Source: JBHENC01 sp046262295 (lineage in GTDB: Bacteria > Acidobacteriota > Blastocatellia > Pyrinomonadales > Pyrinomonadaceae). Taken from it: a DNA stretch of 64,000 nt. A program made the translations under genes and the position numbers. The notes below the pieces were generated by a model. That model saw nothing but the letters and a program-made list of their open reading frames with translations. It made no database searches and was not told where the DNA came from. Numbering within the stretch: position 1 is the stretch's first letter; each line of letters begins with the position of its first letter. The stretch covers positions 24,687 to 88,686 of the forward strand of contig JBHENC010000014.1 of the NCBI GenBank assembly GCA_046262295.1, written 5' to 3'. Shown here one piece after another: positions 18,373 to 26,914 of this stretch.

Positions 18373-20025
18373 CTACAACGCTGAAGCGAAACGCAGACCG
18401 CGCCTTGCCAGCACTTCTTCCGCCGCCCGCGTGCCGTGATAAAAAGCTTCCTCGAAGAGTGCGACGCCGCTTAAGTCCGTGTGCGCGAAGTGGACGCCGC
18501 GAAAAGGTTGCGCCGCTTCGATGCGCGCCTTGCTCCACACAAAGCCGGGACGCGGGCGAACCATCGCGTGTCCCCAACGCATCACGTCTAACCGCTCTGT
18601 GAGGGTGCGTATCTGCGGGTGCGCGCGTTCGAGGTCAGTTAACGCAACATCGGCGCAGGCGTGCCAATCCATCTCCAACAATCTGTTTCTTCCGACGCGC
18701 GGATCGGCGTCGCACATCGGATAGTAGTAAGTGAAGACGGTTGCCCCGCGATCAAGCCCGCGCTGGTGCGTGGCGACGACGTAGCCGAGCGAAGGGCTTT
18801 CATACAGCACATTATCCCACGCGAGCGGAAAGCCCGCGCCGTCCTGCGATGGCCTCTCCTTCAAAAACAGATTCGCCACCATCCACGCGCCGTACTGAAA
18901 CTCCGCCGCGATGCTCGCGCCGCCGTTCTCTTGATAGCCGCGTATAAGATACGGCGCGAGAAAATGCGGCGCGGCGAAGACGACTTGATCCGCATGAAAG
19001 CCTACGGCGCGTTTGCCCGCTTCGTCAAACGCCACCACATCAACGCCGCGCCTGCCCCTTTCATCAATCGGAATAATTTCCGAAACGGCGAAATTAAGAC
19101 GCACATGCTCGCGCGCTTTATCGTAGAGATGCTTGACGAGCCGCCCGTTGCCTTCCGGCCAGGTGATGAGCGGGCGCGCTTCCACTGCGGCGCGTGCAAT
19201 ACGCGACGCGAAATAAAAGATTCCCGCCCATGCGCTCGTCGCCTCCAGCCGCGCGCCGTAATCGTCACGGCAGGCATAATCAACGAACCAGCGCAAACGC
19301 GGCGAACGCCACCCGCGCGCGTCCAGCCACTCGCTCATTGATATTTGATCAAGCGACTGAACTTCCGCATCGTCCGAACAATTCGCCACAGGTATCGCAA
19401 ACGCGCGACGACCACGCCCGTCGCGCCACTCAACCCATTTTTCAATCTCCGCGTGAAAAGCATTTAGCTGGCGCAGATCATCCGCACTTGCGCCCGCATT
19501 CAAATAAAGCCCTTCGTACCAGCGGCCTTTATAAAAAACTCGCTCTTCCGGGTCGCGGCAAAGATACTGCTCCGCGACGACGGGTTCGCCCGCATCGTCG
19601 GTTCCCTCCAACACGTTCATTTCATCCAGCAACGAAACAAGCGCGCGGTTCTCTTTCAAAGGCGCGGGCAAATAATGCGCCCCCCAGGGATATGAAACGA
19701 GCGGCGATGTTCCGCTACGCGACGTGCCGCCGTGCGCCGCTTCAAGCTCTAGCAGAACGAAGTCCGTGTAGCCCGCGTTCAGCAACGCACGCGCCGCCGA
19801 CAATCCGGCGACGCCCCCGCCGACAATCACCATCCCAACACGCTGCCACGCATCCGACGATGGGCTGATGCGCAAACCATCGCGTAACTTATGTCCGATC
19901 TTATCCGAAGCCCCGACGATTTCGCCCGCAGGCATCGACGGCGCAACGTGCGAACGACACGCCGCCGTCGCCGCCGACGCGCCCAGAAAAGCGGCCAGCA
20001 CTTCACGCCGCGTCCAGCTATTCAT
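18373..20025 (-). CDS. Tat-exported FAD-dependent amine oxidase-like protein
   Basis: A 550-residue flavoprotein. From ATG 20025 it begins WTRREVLAAFLGASAATAAC, a twin-arginine signal with a lipobox-like Cys, so it is probably exported folded and lipid-anchored. The dinucleotide motif VIVGGGVAGLSAARALLNAG follows near residue 65, then ELEAAHGGTSRSG. The C-terminal half (VHFAHTDLSGVALFEEAFYHG) closes the FAD domain as in the monoamine and polyamine oxidase superfamily. Its start overlaps the stop of the membrane spermidine synthase by 8 bases, so translation is coupled; this makes a polyamine or aminopropyl compound a reasonable substrate guess. An upstream in-frame start would remove the Tat signal from the terminus and is rejected. 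Confidence 0.8.
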   Translation of the reverse strand: MNSWTRREVLAAFLGASAATAACRSHVAPSMPAGEIVGASDKIGHKLRDGLRISPSSDAWQRVGMVIVGGGVAGLSAARALLNAGYTDFVLLELEAAHGGTSRSGTSPLVSYPWGAHYLPAPLKENRALVSLLDEMNVLEGTDDAGEPVVAEQYLCRDPEERVFYKGRWYEGLYLNAGASADDLRQLNAFHAEIEKWVEWRDGRGRRAFAIPVANCSDDAEVQSLDQISMSEWLDARGWRSPRLRWFVDYACRDDYGARLEATSAWAGIFYFASRIARAAVEARPLITWPEGNGRLVKHLYDKAREHVRLNFAVSEIIPIDERGRRGVDVVAFDEAGKRAVGFHADQVVFAAPHFLAPYLIRGYQENGGASIAAEFQYGAWMVANLFLKERPSQDGAGFPLAWDNVLYESPSLGYVVATHQRGLDRGATVFTYYYPMCDADPRVGRNRLLEMDWHACADVALTDLERAHPQIRTLTERLDVMRWGHAMVRPRPGFVWSKARIEAAQPFRGVHFAHTDLSGVALFEEAFYHGTRAAEEVLARRGLRFASAL

Positions 20026-21541
20026 ATCGCCGCCATTCGGATTCGTAGTAACGAACGAGCGATTGATTATCGAGGCGATTGATTTCGACGGGCACGGGCG
20101 CAAGGTCTGCCGAGAACTTGAACATCGCCGCCAGCGCATCGTCGTCCAGAAAGCGCAAGCCTTCTACCTGCGGCGCGTGTTCGGGAACATCGAAAGGTAT
20201 TGCGGCATCGCTGCGACGTGCGAGCGCGAAGCCCCAGACGCCGAAGCTTGGCACGGCTGTGTAGTAAGGCTTGACGGAGTAGCCCGCCGCTTCGATGGTG
20301 CGCACGATGCACCAGTAAGAGCTACGCGCGAAAAGCGGCGAGGTGGACTGCACGGCGATGGCCGCATCTGGCGCAAGCCGCTCTTTCAGTAGACGATAAA
20401 AGCGTGTCGTGTAGAGTTTGCCGAGCGCGAAGGAGTTCGGGTCTGGAAAATCCACAATCGCCGCATCGTAAGTTTGCTTTTCTTCTTCAATCCAGATCAT
20501 CGCGTCCCGGTTGACGACGCGCACACGCGGATCATCGAAGGAATGTTGATTGAGTTCGGCGAGCGGCGGAAAGCGGCGCGAGAGATTAGTCATGTCCGGG
20601 TCTAGATCAACGAGTGTGACGGATTCGACAGTCGTGTATTTCAGAATCTCCCGAAGCGCAAGTCCGTCGCCGCCGCCCAAGACCAGCACGCGGCGCGGCG
20701 GCTGAGGCGTCGCCATCATCGCCGGATGCACAAGGGCTTCGTGATAGCGATATTCGTCCGTCGAGCTGAATTGCAGATTGCCGTTCAAGAAAAGTTGAAA
20801 GCCCGCGCGCCCTCTCGTTATCACGATGCGCTGGTAGGGCGTCGAACGCGCGTAGATAACGTCGTCGGCAAATAGTCCGTCTTCGGCCAGCGAAGTTAAA
20901 GCATTGGCGTTGAAGATGCCGATTGAGAGCAGCGCGATTACCGCAAGGGCGCGAATGCGCAGGCCGCTCACGTTGCCTTTTATCAAAGGGCGCAGCAGCC
21001 ACGTGCCCCACAATCCGACGCTTGCATTCAAGACGCCGAAGAGCAGAGAGGTACGCACGAGGCCGAGTTTGGGAACAAGAAAGATTGGAAACAGTAGTGA
21101 GGCGACGAGCGCGCCGATATAATCGAAGGTGAGAACACGCGCGACGAGGTCTTTGAAGCTCAGATTATCTTTCAGTATGCGCATCAGCAGCGGCAACTCT
21201 AAGCCGACGAGCACACCGATGCCGAACACAATCGAATACAGCGCGAGATGGAAATAGCTAAGGCGGGCGAAGCTCAGGAAAAGCAGCGGCGCGCTAACTC
21301 CGCCGAGAATGGCGACGCCAAGCTCGACCTCTATGAATTTTCTGGCAAGCTCCTGTTCGACGAAACCGGAGAGCCACGCGCCCGCGCCGAGCGCGAACAG
21401 ATAGATGCCGATGATTAAAGAGAACTGTGTGACGGAATCGCCGAGCACATAGCTGGCGAGCGTGCCCGCGAGCAACTCGTAAACGAGGCCGCACGTGGCG
21501 ATGACCAGCACGTTGAGAAACAGAAGCGGCGGGCGCGGCAT
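20018..21541 (-). CDS. Membrane-bound spermidine synthase-like protein
   Basis: A 507-residue protein. The first about 215 residues form seven or so membrane segments; the rest is a spermidine synthase-type methyltransferase fold with the S-adenosyl motif RRVLVLGGGDGLALREILKY and the acidic VDLDPDM, plus VDFPDPNS corresponding to the catalytic Asp region. Family enzymes transfer an aminopropyl group from decarboxylated S-adenosylmethionine. Lies in a coupled operon: DUF350 gene 3 bases upstream, FAD oxidase overlapping downstream, and speD as the operon head supplying the donor. The membrane domain suggests that the acceptor is membrane-linked, which is inference. Confidence 0.88.
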   Translation of the reverse strand: MPRPPLLFLNVLVIATCGLVYELLAGTLASYVLGDSVTQFSLIIGIYLFALGAGAWLSGFVEQELARKFIEVELGVAILGGVSAPLLFLSFARLSYFHLALYSIVFGIGVLVGLELPLLMRILKDNLSFKDLVARVLTFDYIGALVASLLFPIFLVPKLGLVRTSLLFGVLNASVGLWGTWLLRPLIKGNVSGLRIRALAVIALLSIGIFNANALTSLAEDGLFADDVIYARSTPYQRIVITRGRAGFQLFLNGNLQFSSTDEYRYHEALVHPAMMATPQPPRRVLVLGGGDGLALREILKYTTVESVTLVDLDPDMTNLSRRFPPLAELNQHSFDDPRVRVVNRDAMIWIEEEKQTYDAAIVDFPDPNSFALGKLYTTRFYRLLKERLAPDAAIAVQSTSPLFARSSYWCIVRTIEAAGYSVKPYYTAVPSFGVWGFALARRSDAAIPFDVPEHAPQVEGLRFLDDDALAAMFKFSADLAPVPVEINRLDNQSLVRYYESEWRRYE

Positions 21542-21544
21542 CCC

Positions 21545-21835
21545 TCACCCGTGCACGGCGGCGGCGACAATCAGCGCGATGCCGATGATGACCGCGCCGA
21601 TCACAATTGCGAGCGCCGTGTTCTGGTCTTCCTCTATCTCTTTGCGCGTCGAAAAGGGCGAGACTTTGACGATGACCCAGAAAGCGAAAGCGAACAGCGC
21701 GATGCCGATGACGGAGAAGATGATCGTCTCAATCACCAGGTTGGCGACCTGATCCATCGGGATGACAAGCCCTGTGAAAAGCGATTTCTTCAACGCGAAA
21801 ATCTTGACAGCGTTGGCGTGTGTGACAACGAACAT
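21545..21835 (-). CDS. DUF350 membrane protein (YjfL-like)
   Basis: A 96-residue protein with two membrane helices (VIETIIFSVIGIALFAFAFWVIV and a second from ALAIVIGAVIIGIALIVAAAV), joined by the conserved STRKEIEEDQNTALA loop of DUF350. ATG at 21835 follows GGAGG and overlaps the stop of the preceding small gene (TAATG), so the two are translationally coupled. DUF350 proteins recur with spermidine synthase, SpeD and DUF4178 genes; their function is unproven. It has one DUF350 unit, whereas longer family members have two. Confidence 0.87.
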   Translation of the reverse strand: MFVVTHANAVKIFALKKSLFTGLVIPMDQVANLVIETIIFSVIGIALFAFAFWVIVKVSPFSTRKEIEEDQNTALAIVIGAVIIGIALIVAAAVHG

Positions 21836-22020
21836 TATTTTCCTCCATGAAAACCGGCGTGCCAGAAATGAAACGAGCGATAGCCGCCCGGCGATTGGCG
21901 CACATCCGGCGGCAACGTCTGGCGATGTAGACTGCCGCCTATTTCCCAACCGTTAAAGGCCGCGACGCCGTAAAGCGCGACGACGGCGAGTCCGAATGCT
22001 ATGTAAGCTTTCCTTAACAT
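21835..22020 (-). CDS. Small membrane protein of the polyamine module
   Basis: A 61-residue protein with one N-terminal membrane helix (AYIAFGLAVVALYGVAAFNG) and a Gly/Tyr/His-rich tail (PGGYRSFHFWHAGFHGGK) that looks conserved rather than random. It overlaps the DUF350 start. Location between DUF4178 and DUF350 genes suggests it is a subunit of the same membrane complex. TTG three bases upstream is an alternative start. Confidence 0.7.
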   Translation of the reverse strand: MLRKAYIAFGLAVVALYGVAAFNGWEIGGSLHRQTLPPDVRQSPGGYRSFHFWHAGFHGGK

Positions 22021-22060
22021 CAAGAGTTCTCTCTGATAGCGAGTGGCAATCGAACGCGCA

Positions 22061-23992
22061 CTAAGACTCTATGGAGCTATCAGCCCAGCGCCGTTTCTCG
22101 AACATAATCCGGTAAATCAGAATGATGACGGGAATCGCCGACAAACCGAGCAGCGCCAGAATAAAATTGATGGGGCGCGAGACGTTCTGGTCAACGTGAA
22201 CATTGACGCTGATCGGTTGCTGCCATCTTTCCCACTGCGCTTCGAGCCGCATCGTATATTTGCCTGCGGGCAGGGCGGACAAAACCGCGCGCGGATTGCG
22301 TTCACCCTCGCTCCATGATTCGCCGTCTTCGTAGCCGTGATAATACTCTACGGGCAGCGAGAACTGCTGAACCAATCCCGTCTCTTCATTAATCAAATCG
22401 CCTTCGATGTAAACCCAACTGTTATCAACTGGCGCGGCGGCACTCACGCTAATGTTGCGTCGCGCCGCCAACTCGAAAGGCGCGCTGAAAACTGTTTGCG
22501 TCGCTTCCGTGTTTGCCAGCGGCGGCAACTGATAACTCTGCTCGAACGCACTGCGCGAGCCGCCGGTAACGAAGCTCGCCAGCGCGACCGTGAACAGCAG
22601 CGCCATCAACAACGCCCAGTATTTGTAGAATCCCGTGTACGGAAACGGCTGATTCGGCGCGATGCTCGAAGGGCGCGGAAGGTTACTGAGGTTGAACGCG
22701 CGCTCGATCTCTTTCGGCGTCGCATACTTTGCGAGCGACCAATTGATTTCGCCCGCCGGTGCGACGCCCGCATCGTCGTGTTCGGGCGCGGTGGAAACTT
22801 CTTTCGATAGCATCAAAGGCGGATGCACGTAGTCGGCTGCGCGCACCAACTCGCCCGTCGTGACTTTCCAGTAGAACTCTCCCGCGACGTACTCAACCTG
22901 CGCCGTCGCATCCTGAAATAGCTTGTAACTCTCGCCGCGAAACTGCGCCGCGCCCTTCGTCTCCGTCACATCGCCGACCGTCACGCTCTGCACAAAGTTC
23001 CAATGATTGTCGCTCTGCACGAGCCAGCGAAAGCCCGTCGCCGGATTGTAAAGCAGATACTCTTCCCAGAAATAGCGCGTGCCTTCGATCTCGACGCTGC
23101 GCGCGACGAAGCCGATCACAGCCGTCTTCTTGCCGTCTATTTCGCCGACTGTCCCGAGCGGAATCGAAGGCGTGAAGCGTCCCGGTTCGAGCGACTTGAG
23201 ATACTTGAGTTGTCCTTCGTTAACGTCTAACAGCGAATCGCAGTTCGGGCACGTCACGCGCTCCGCTGTGTCCGGCGCGTGAAGTTCCAGCGACCCGCCG
23301 CAGTGCGGGCATGAAAGCTGCGCGGCTGAGGTGCGGCGTGCGTCGCGTTCGGGCGCGCGAATATTTCCGGCGAAGCCTAACTCCGCGAACTCCAGCTCGC
23401 GCCCGACGAACACGAGCGGCGGCGATTCGCTGTAATCCATCGTCGCAAATAGGCCGCCCTGCCCGGACAAATCCGCATACTCGTATGTTTCATCCGGCGA
23501 TAGCCTGTAAGGTATCTCGCCTTTTGCGGCGAGATAGCGCGCCGTTCCTTTTTCGGCGACAACCATCGCGCCCGCGCCCGAAAGCGGCTCGAACGATTGG
23601 CCTAATTCCAGATTGTCGAAAGTTTGAATCGAATCTTGCGGCGCGTGAGGTTGCCGGAAAGTTAAATAGAAACGTCCCTGCGCTTCGGCCAGCCAGCCCC
23701 ACCGCCCGTCCCTAAACGCGGCGTACCACTCATCCCACATTCCGCCCGCCTGATGTCCAAGCTGCGCGCGTCCTGTCAGTTCAAAGCCGACGCTTTGATA
23801 AGTCCCCTTGAGGCCGACATCGAGCGGCGAGCCGGATTCAACTATCTCCGCGACTTTGCCCAAATCTTCGAGCGCGCGATCCGTGCGCGCTACCACCGAG
23901 CGGCAATATTCGCAGACGACGACGATTGACGAGCCGCTTTTGAAAACAACGGGCGCGCCGCACGCCGGACAGTTTGCTTCAAGCGAAGCCAT
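22061..23992 (-). CDS. DUF4178 protein with zinc ribbons and membrane helices
   Basis: A 643-residue protein. Two CxxC...CxxC zinc ribbons (CPACGAP...CEYC near 8-32 and CPHCGG...CPNC near 234-256) precede two DUF4178 beta-rich units (GLKGTYQSVGFELTGRAQLGH and IGFVARSVEIEGTRYFWEEYLLY are the typical opening strands). One membrane helix near 470 and another near 620 bracket an extracytoplasmic beta-domain. Its start ATG overlaps the speD stop (TGATG). DUF4178 genes cluster with speD, DUF350 and spermidine synthase in many genomes; the role is unknown. Confidence 0.85.
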   Translation of the reverse strand: MASLEANCPACGAPVVFKSGSSIVVVCEYCRSVVARTDRALEDLGKVAEIVESGSPLDVGLKGTYQSVGFELTGRAQLGHQAGGMWDEWYAAFRDGRWGWLAEAQGRFYLTFRQPHAPQDSIQTFDNLELGQSFEPLSGAGAMVVAEKGTARYLAAKGEIPYRLSPDETYEYADLSGQGGLFATMDYSESPPLVFVGRELEFAELGFAGNIRAPERDARRTSAAQLSCPHCGGSLELHAPDTAERVTCPNCDSLLDVNEGQLKYLKSLEPGRFTPSIPLGTVGEIDGKKTAVIGFVARSVEIEGTRYFWEEYLLYNPATGFRWLVQSDNHWNFVQSVTVGDVTETKGAAQFRGESYKLFQDATAQVEYVAGEFYWKVTTGELVRAADYVHPPLMLSKEVSTAPEHDDAGVAPAGEINWSLAKYATPKEIERAFNLSNLPRPSSIAPNQPFPYTGFYKYWALLMALLFTVALASFVTGGSRSAFEQSYQLPPLANTEATQTVFSAPFELAARRNISVSAAAPVDNSWVYIEGDLINEETGLVQQFSLPVEYYHGYEDGESWSEGERNPRAVLSALPAGKYTMRLEAQWERWQQPISVNVHVDQNVSRPINFILALLGLSAIPVIILIYRIMFEKRRWADSSIES

Positions 23993-24420
23993 CAACGTCG
24001 CTCGCCTTCGTAAGAGTTCGCCGCCCCAGAATTTTCCGGCAACACAGACGCCGCATCAACAGGCGATGCCGCAGTGCCGCAACGCTCTACGATGCGTACC
24101 TTCACGCTTGTCGCACCAAGCATCTCACGCAAATTTTCCGCCCAGTTCCAAGCGGGGCGCGCTTTGCAACAATACAAGTTTATCGTCGCCAGTTCGTGTT
24201 CGGGATACGTGTGGCAGGTCAAGTGAGATTCCGTGAGCAGAACCATTCCGGTCACGCCGGACGGCTCCGCGAATTTATGCCAGACGGGTTCGCCGACAAC
24301 GCGCAAATTCAATTCCCGTATGATGCGTTCAAACATCGCGCGAAGCAGTTGCGTATCACGAAGCGATTCCGCGCGACACCCGCTTGCATCAATTAACCAT
24401 TCCGTTCCGACAATCGCCAT
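23992..24420 (-). CDS. speD: S-adenosylmethionine decarboxylase proenzyme
   Basis: A 142-residue prokaryotic-type AdoMet decarboxylase, which makes the aminopropyl donor for spermidine synthesis. The self-cleavage site is visible in LLTESHLTCHTYPE, where the Ser of ESH becomes the pyruvoyl cofactor; the His and Cys of the following segment are the usual processing and catalytic residues. ATG at 24420 fits family starts (IVGTEWLIDASGC); no strong ribosome site is seen and the frame is open further upstream. First gene of the polyamine module; its stop overlaps the DUF4178 start. Confidence 0.92.
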   Translation of the reverse strand: MAIVGTEWLIDASGCRAESLRDTQLLRAMFERIIRELNLRVVGEPVWHKFAEPSGVTGMVLLTESHLTCHTYPEHELATINLYCCKARPAWNWAENLREMLGATSVKVRIVERCGTAASPVDAASVLPENSGAANSYEGERR

Positions 24421-24608
24421 ACAGGATTTAGACGAACCGCGTGTTGAAGTTGACCGTAAGCTTGCCTGCTCGCAAGCGACTGTGCCAGTGCCAGCTATTG
24501 GTGCGCTGAACCGCCGCCCGTTCTGCCGATGGCGCAGCATAAGGGAAAGATTTTCAATTTGCAATAAGATGTTTTGAGGGATAGAAGCTTCGCAAAGAAA
24601 CGCATTTC

Positions 24609-25805
24609 TCACAACAAACCCGCAGCGGACGCGCCCCCCTCAACTGTCTTCCCGAGTTCGGCTGTTTTAATGCGTGAGCAGTGCGCCACGCTCCGCGCCA
24701 GAAACGGGCGTTCGCAAAAGCGAAAGAAAATCCACGCGAAAGCAACGCACGCGGGCGTCGTGATGAGCAGCGGCGTAAGCGTTGAGGGCAGATGAAAAAC
24801 ATGGAAGAGATAAGATTCCATGATGACAAGCTGATGCGTCAGGTACAGCGAATACGAAAACACACCGATCACGGCGAGCACTACGATCAAGCGCGGCGTG
24901 CGCAAATTTCTTTGCCCTGCGCGCTCTGCATAAACGGCGTAGTTGATGAGAAAGAAGAATCCCGCGCCCCACACGGGATGCAGCCACAGCCAGCCGAAAT
25001 CATGCAAATAAATCGAACCGGAGTGCGGCAGCGCATACGTCAAACACACTGCGGAGAGCAAAGCGAGCACGGCAAATCGCAGGCTGCGACACCACGCGGG
25101 CAGCTTTATCAAACCGATGGCCGCTTCAACGCCCAATGCACCGAGCGCCCACGTGAACCAGTGCGAAAGCGCGGCCTCCGTCACAGGCACATCGAAATCG
25201 AAACGGCGTTTAATCATCAACGCAAACAGAAACCACACCACTCGCGCGAGCGCACAACACACGAGCGTTCGCGCCCATCCCCACCGCGTGCGCAAATAAA
25301 GCAACACGAAATAAGCGAGATACAACTGTTCTTCAATCGCAAGCGTCCAGAACACGCCGTTGATGCTGTAACACGTGCGCGCGTCCAGATTGTGCAGCAT
25401 CAGCAAATGCGCTGTGACATCCCACGCGAAAAAAGAATTTAGTTTGAGGTGAGTGGTGAACGCTTCGATCAGCAGGTACAGGGCAAGCGCCGCCAGATAC
25501 GGCGGATACAGCCTGCGCGCACGCCGCTTCCAGAAAGCCAAGAATTGAACGGGCGCAGGGTTCCCCGCCATGCGCCCGCGCGCCCACTGCAAATGAATGC
25601 AAAATCCTGAAATGACAAAGAAAAGAAAAACGCCGACATAACCGAAGGACGCCATAGCCTGCACGGGACGAACCGTCCAACGCTCTATGAAAGAAGAAGG
25701 CGCAGGCAATGAACCCGCCGCGTGATACAACACGACGCCCAACGCCGCCGCGCCGCGCAACGCATCTATACTACGCAAGCGTTTGGCTGTAAGTCCTTCT
25801 ATCAT
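24609..25805 (-). CDS. Acyltransferase 3 family membrane protein
   Basis: A 398-residue integral membrane O-acyltransferase (OafA/NodX type) with about ten helices. The family opening motif RLRSIDALRGAAALGVVLYHA contains the Asp and the catalytic-candidate His, followed by FFVISGFCIHLQW with the conserved SGF. Such enzymes acylate extracytoplasmic sugars or lipids using acyl-CoA. It lies 188 bases upstream of speD on the same strand; a link with polyamines is not evident. Confidence 0.9.
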   Translation of the reverse strand: MIEGLTAKRLRSIDALRGAAALGVVLYHAAGSLPAPSSFIERWTVRPVQAMASFGYVGVFLFFVISGFCIHLQWARGRMAGNPAPVQFLAFWKRRARRLYPPYLAALALYLLIEAFTTHLKLNSFFAWDVTAHLLMLHNLDARTCYSINGVFWTLAIEEQLYLAYFVLLYLRTRWGWARTLVCCALARVVWFLFALMIKRRFDFDVPVTEAALSHWFTWALGALGVEAAIGLIKLPAWCRSLRFAVLALLSAVCLTYALPHSGSIYLHDFGWLWLHPVWGAGFFFLINYAVYAERAGQRNLRTPRLIVVLAVIGVFSYSLYLTHQLVIMESYLFHVFHLPSTLTPLLITTPACVAFAWIFFRFCERPFLARSVAHCSRIKTAELGKTVEGGASAAGLL

Positions 25806-25813
25806 CCTTCGGC

Positions 25814-25962
25814 GTCAAACAATACTTTTATCCGGGTATGATGGAAGCGTGTTTCGTTGACGGCGAGCGCGTGGTTTCGCAGCCGGAGATTTCTACGGCG
25901 GCTGGATTACTAAAGATATTATAGGCCCCTTCAAAGGCGCGCCCGGTACATGGGGCTGGTAA
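25814..25962 (+). pseudogene. Remnant of a DUF427-like gene, frameshifted
   Basis: The plus strand reads YFYPGMMEACFVDGERVVSQP in one frame and then, after a single-base shift near 25882, GDFYGGWITKDIIGPFKGAP followed by GTWGW and a stop in another. Together they resemble the C-terminus of DUF427 proteins as I remember the family. No start codon or N-terminal part remains upstream, where the acyltransferase gene begins. A decayed 3' fragment, or a sequencing-error frameshift of an already truncated gene. Confidence 0.6.
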
Positions 25963-25976
25963 ACCGGAGCCGACAA

Positions 25977-26873
25977 TTATAGTTCCAACGCATTCAACCA
26001 CTCGGCTGAAAGTTTCTCAATGGCTAGTTCCTTATGTTTGGCTTCGACTTCGATCCAGGGCGCGTGGCGAAAAGCACCGGGCATAGATGTTATCAATTGG
26101 CTGTGGCGGCGATCATTAAAATGCGCTTCGCCGTTTGAAATATGCACCACTTGCCACTCCCGTACAGGCCACGTTTCACGCGCGGCCAGAAGCATTTCGG
26201 CAACGCTCGCATCCTCATAATTCGTCAATCCTTCGCGGCACACATGATGATGCGCGTCGAAGACCATAGGGACTTTCGCGGCGCGGCAGACTTCCAAAAT
26301 CTCCCGTGCGCTGTAAGTGTACTCGTCATTTTCAAGCGTCAGGCGCGAGCGCACGGAATCGGGCAATTCGTTGATAACCTTGATGAGTTGTTCGCTTCTG
26401 CCGCCTTTGCCGCCGTGTATGTTCATCACCGTCCAACATGAACGCGGCTGCGCGAGATAATCCAATATGCGCGCGTGCGTCTCTAAAATCTTGATGCTGT
26501 TTGCCACGACCTGCGGCGAATCGGAATTAAGTACGACGAATTGATCCGGGTGCAAAACGAGCCGGATGCCGAGCGCGATGGCGCGTTCCCCCGTGCGATC
26601 GAGATCATCTCTTATTTCTTCGAGCACGTCTTCGCCCGCCGCGTCATCAGCGAAGGGGAAGAGGGCGGAGGTCAAACGGTAAAGGCGTATGCCGCGCTCG
26701 CTGCAAAAATCGAGCGCACGATTGAGACGCTGCAAATTCTCTGCGTAGAGGGCGCGCAGCATCTGCTTTTGCTCCGCGACGTCGAACTGCAAAAGACGTT
26801 TGCGCGTGGTGGTGCGATAGCGCACGGCATCAGAATGCGTGATGCACACGAGTCCCAGACGCGGCGATGCCAT
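25977..26873 (-). CDS. uvsE: UV damage endonuclease
   Basis: A TIM-barrel DNA repair nuclease of about 298 residues that nicks 5' of UV photoproducts and other lesions. Family features: RLGLVCIT at the start, RLYRLTSALFPFAD, GIRLVLHPDQFVVLNS, NIHGGKGG, LTLENDEYTYS and MVFDAHHHVC, which supply the His, Glu and Asp metal ligands. ATG 26873 is chosen because the conserved fold begins there; a TTG at 26918 overlapping the upstream stop (TTGA) would add 15 residues and would couple it to the S9 peptidase gene. Confidence 0.92.
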   Translation of the reverse strand: MASPRLGLVCITHSDAVRYRTTTRKRLLQFDVAEQKQMLRALYAENLQRLNRALDFCSERGIRLYRLTSALFPFADDAAGEDVLEEIRDDLDRTGERAIALGIRLVLHPDQFVVLNSDSPQVVANSIKILETHARILDYLAQPRSCWTVMNIHGGKGGRSEQLIKVINELPDSVRSRLTLENDEYTYSAREILEVCRAAKVPMVFDAHHHVCREGLTNYEDASVAEMLLAARETWPVREWQVVHISNGEAHFNDRRHSQLITSMPGAFRHAPWIEVEAKHKELAIEKLSAEWLNALEL

Positions 26874-26914
26874 CTTTTCCGCTTCCGCAGTTTGCGAATC
26901 AATTGGGATGTTTT

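Noticed and set aside
24421..24612. 64-codon upstream extension of speD
   Set aside because: Sequence unlike the family, and it overlaps the end of the acyltransferase gene; ATG 24420 gives the standard protein.
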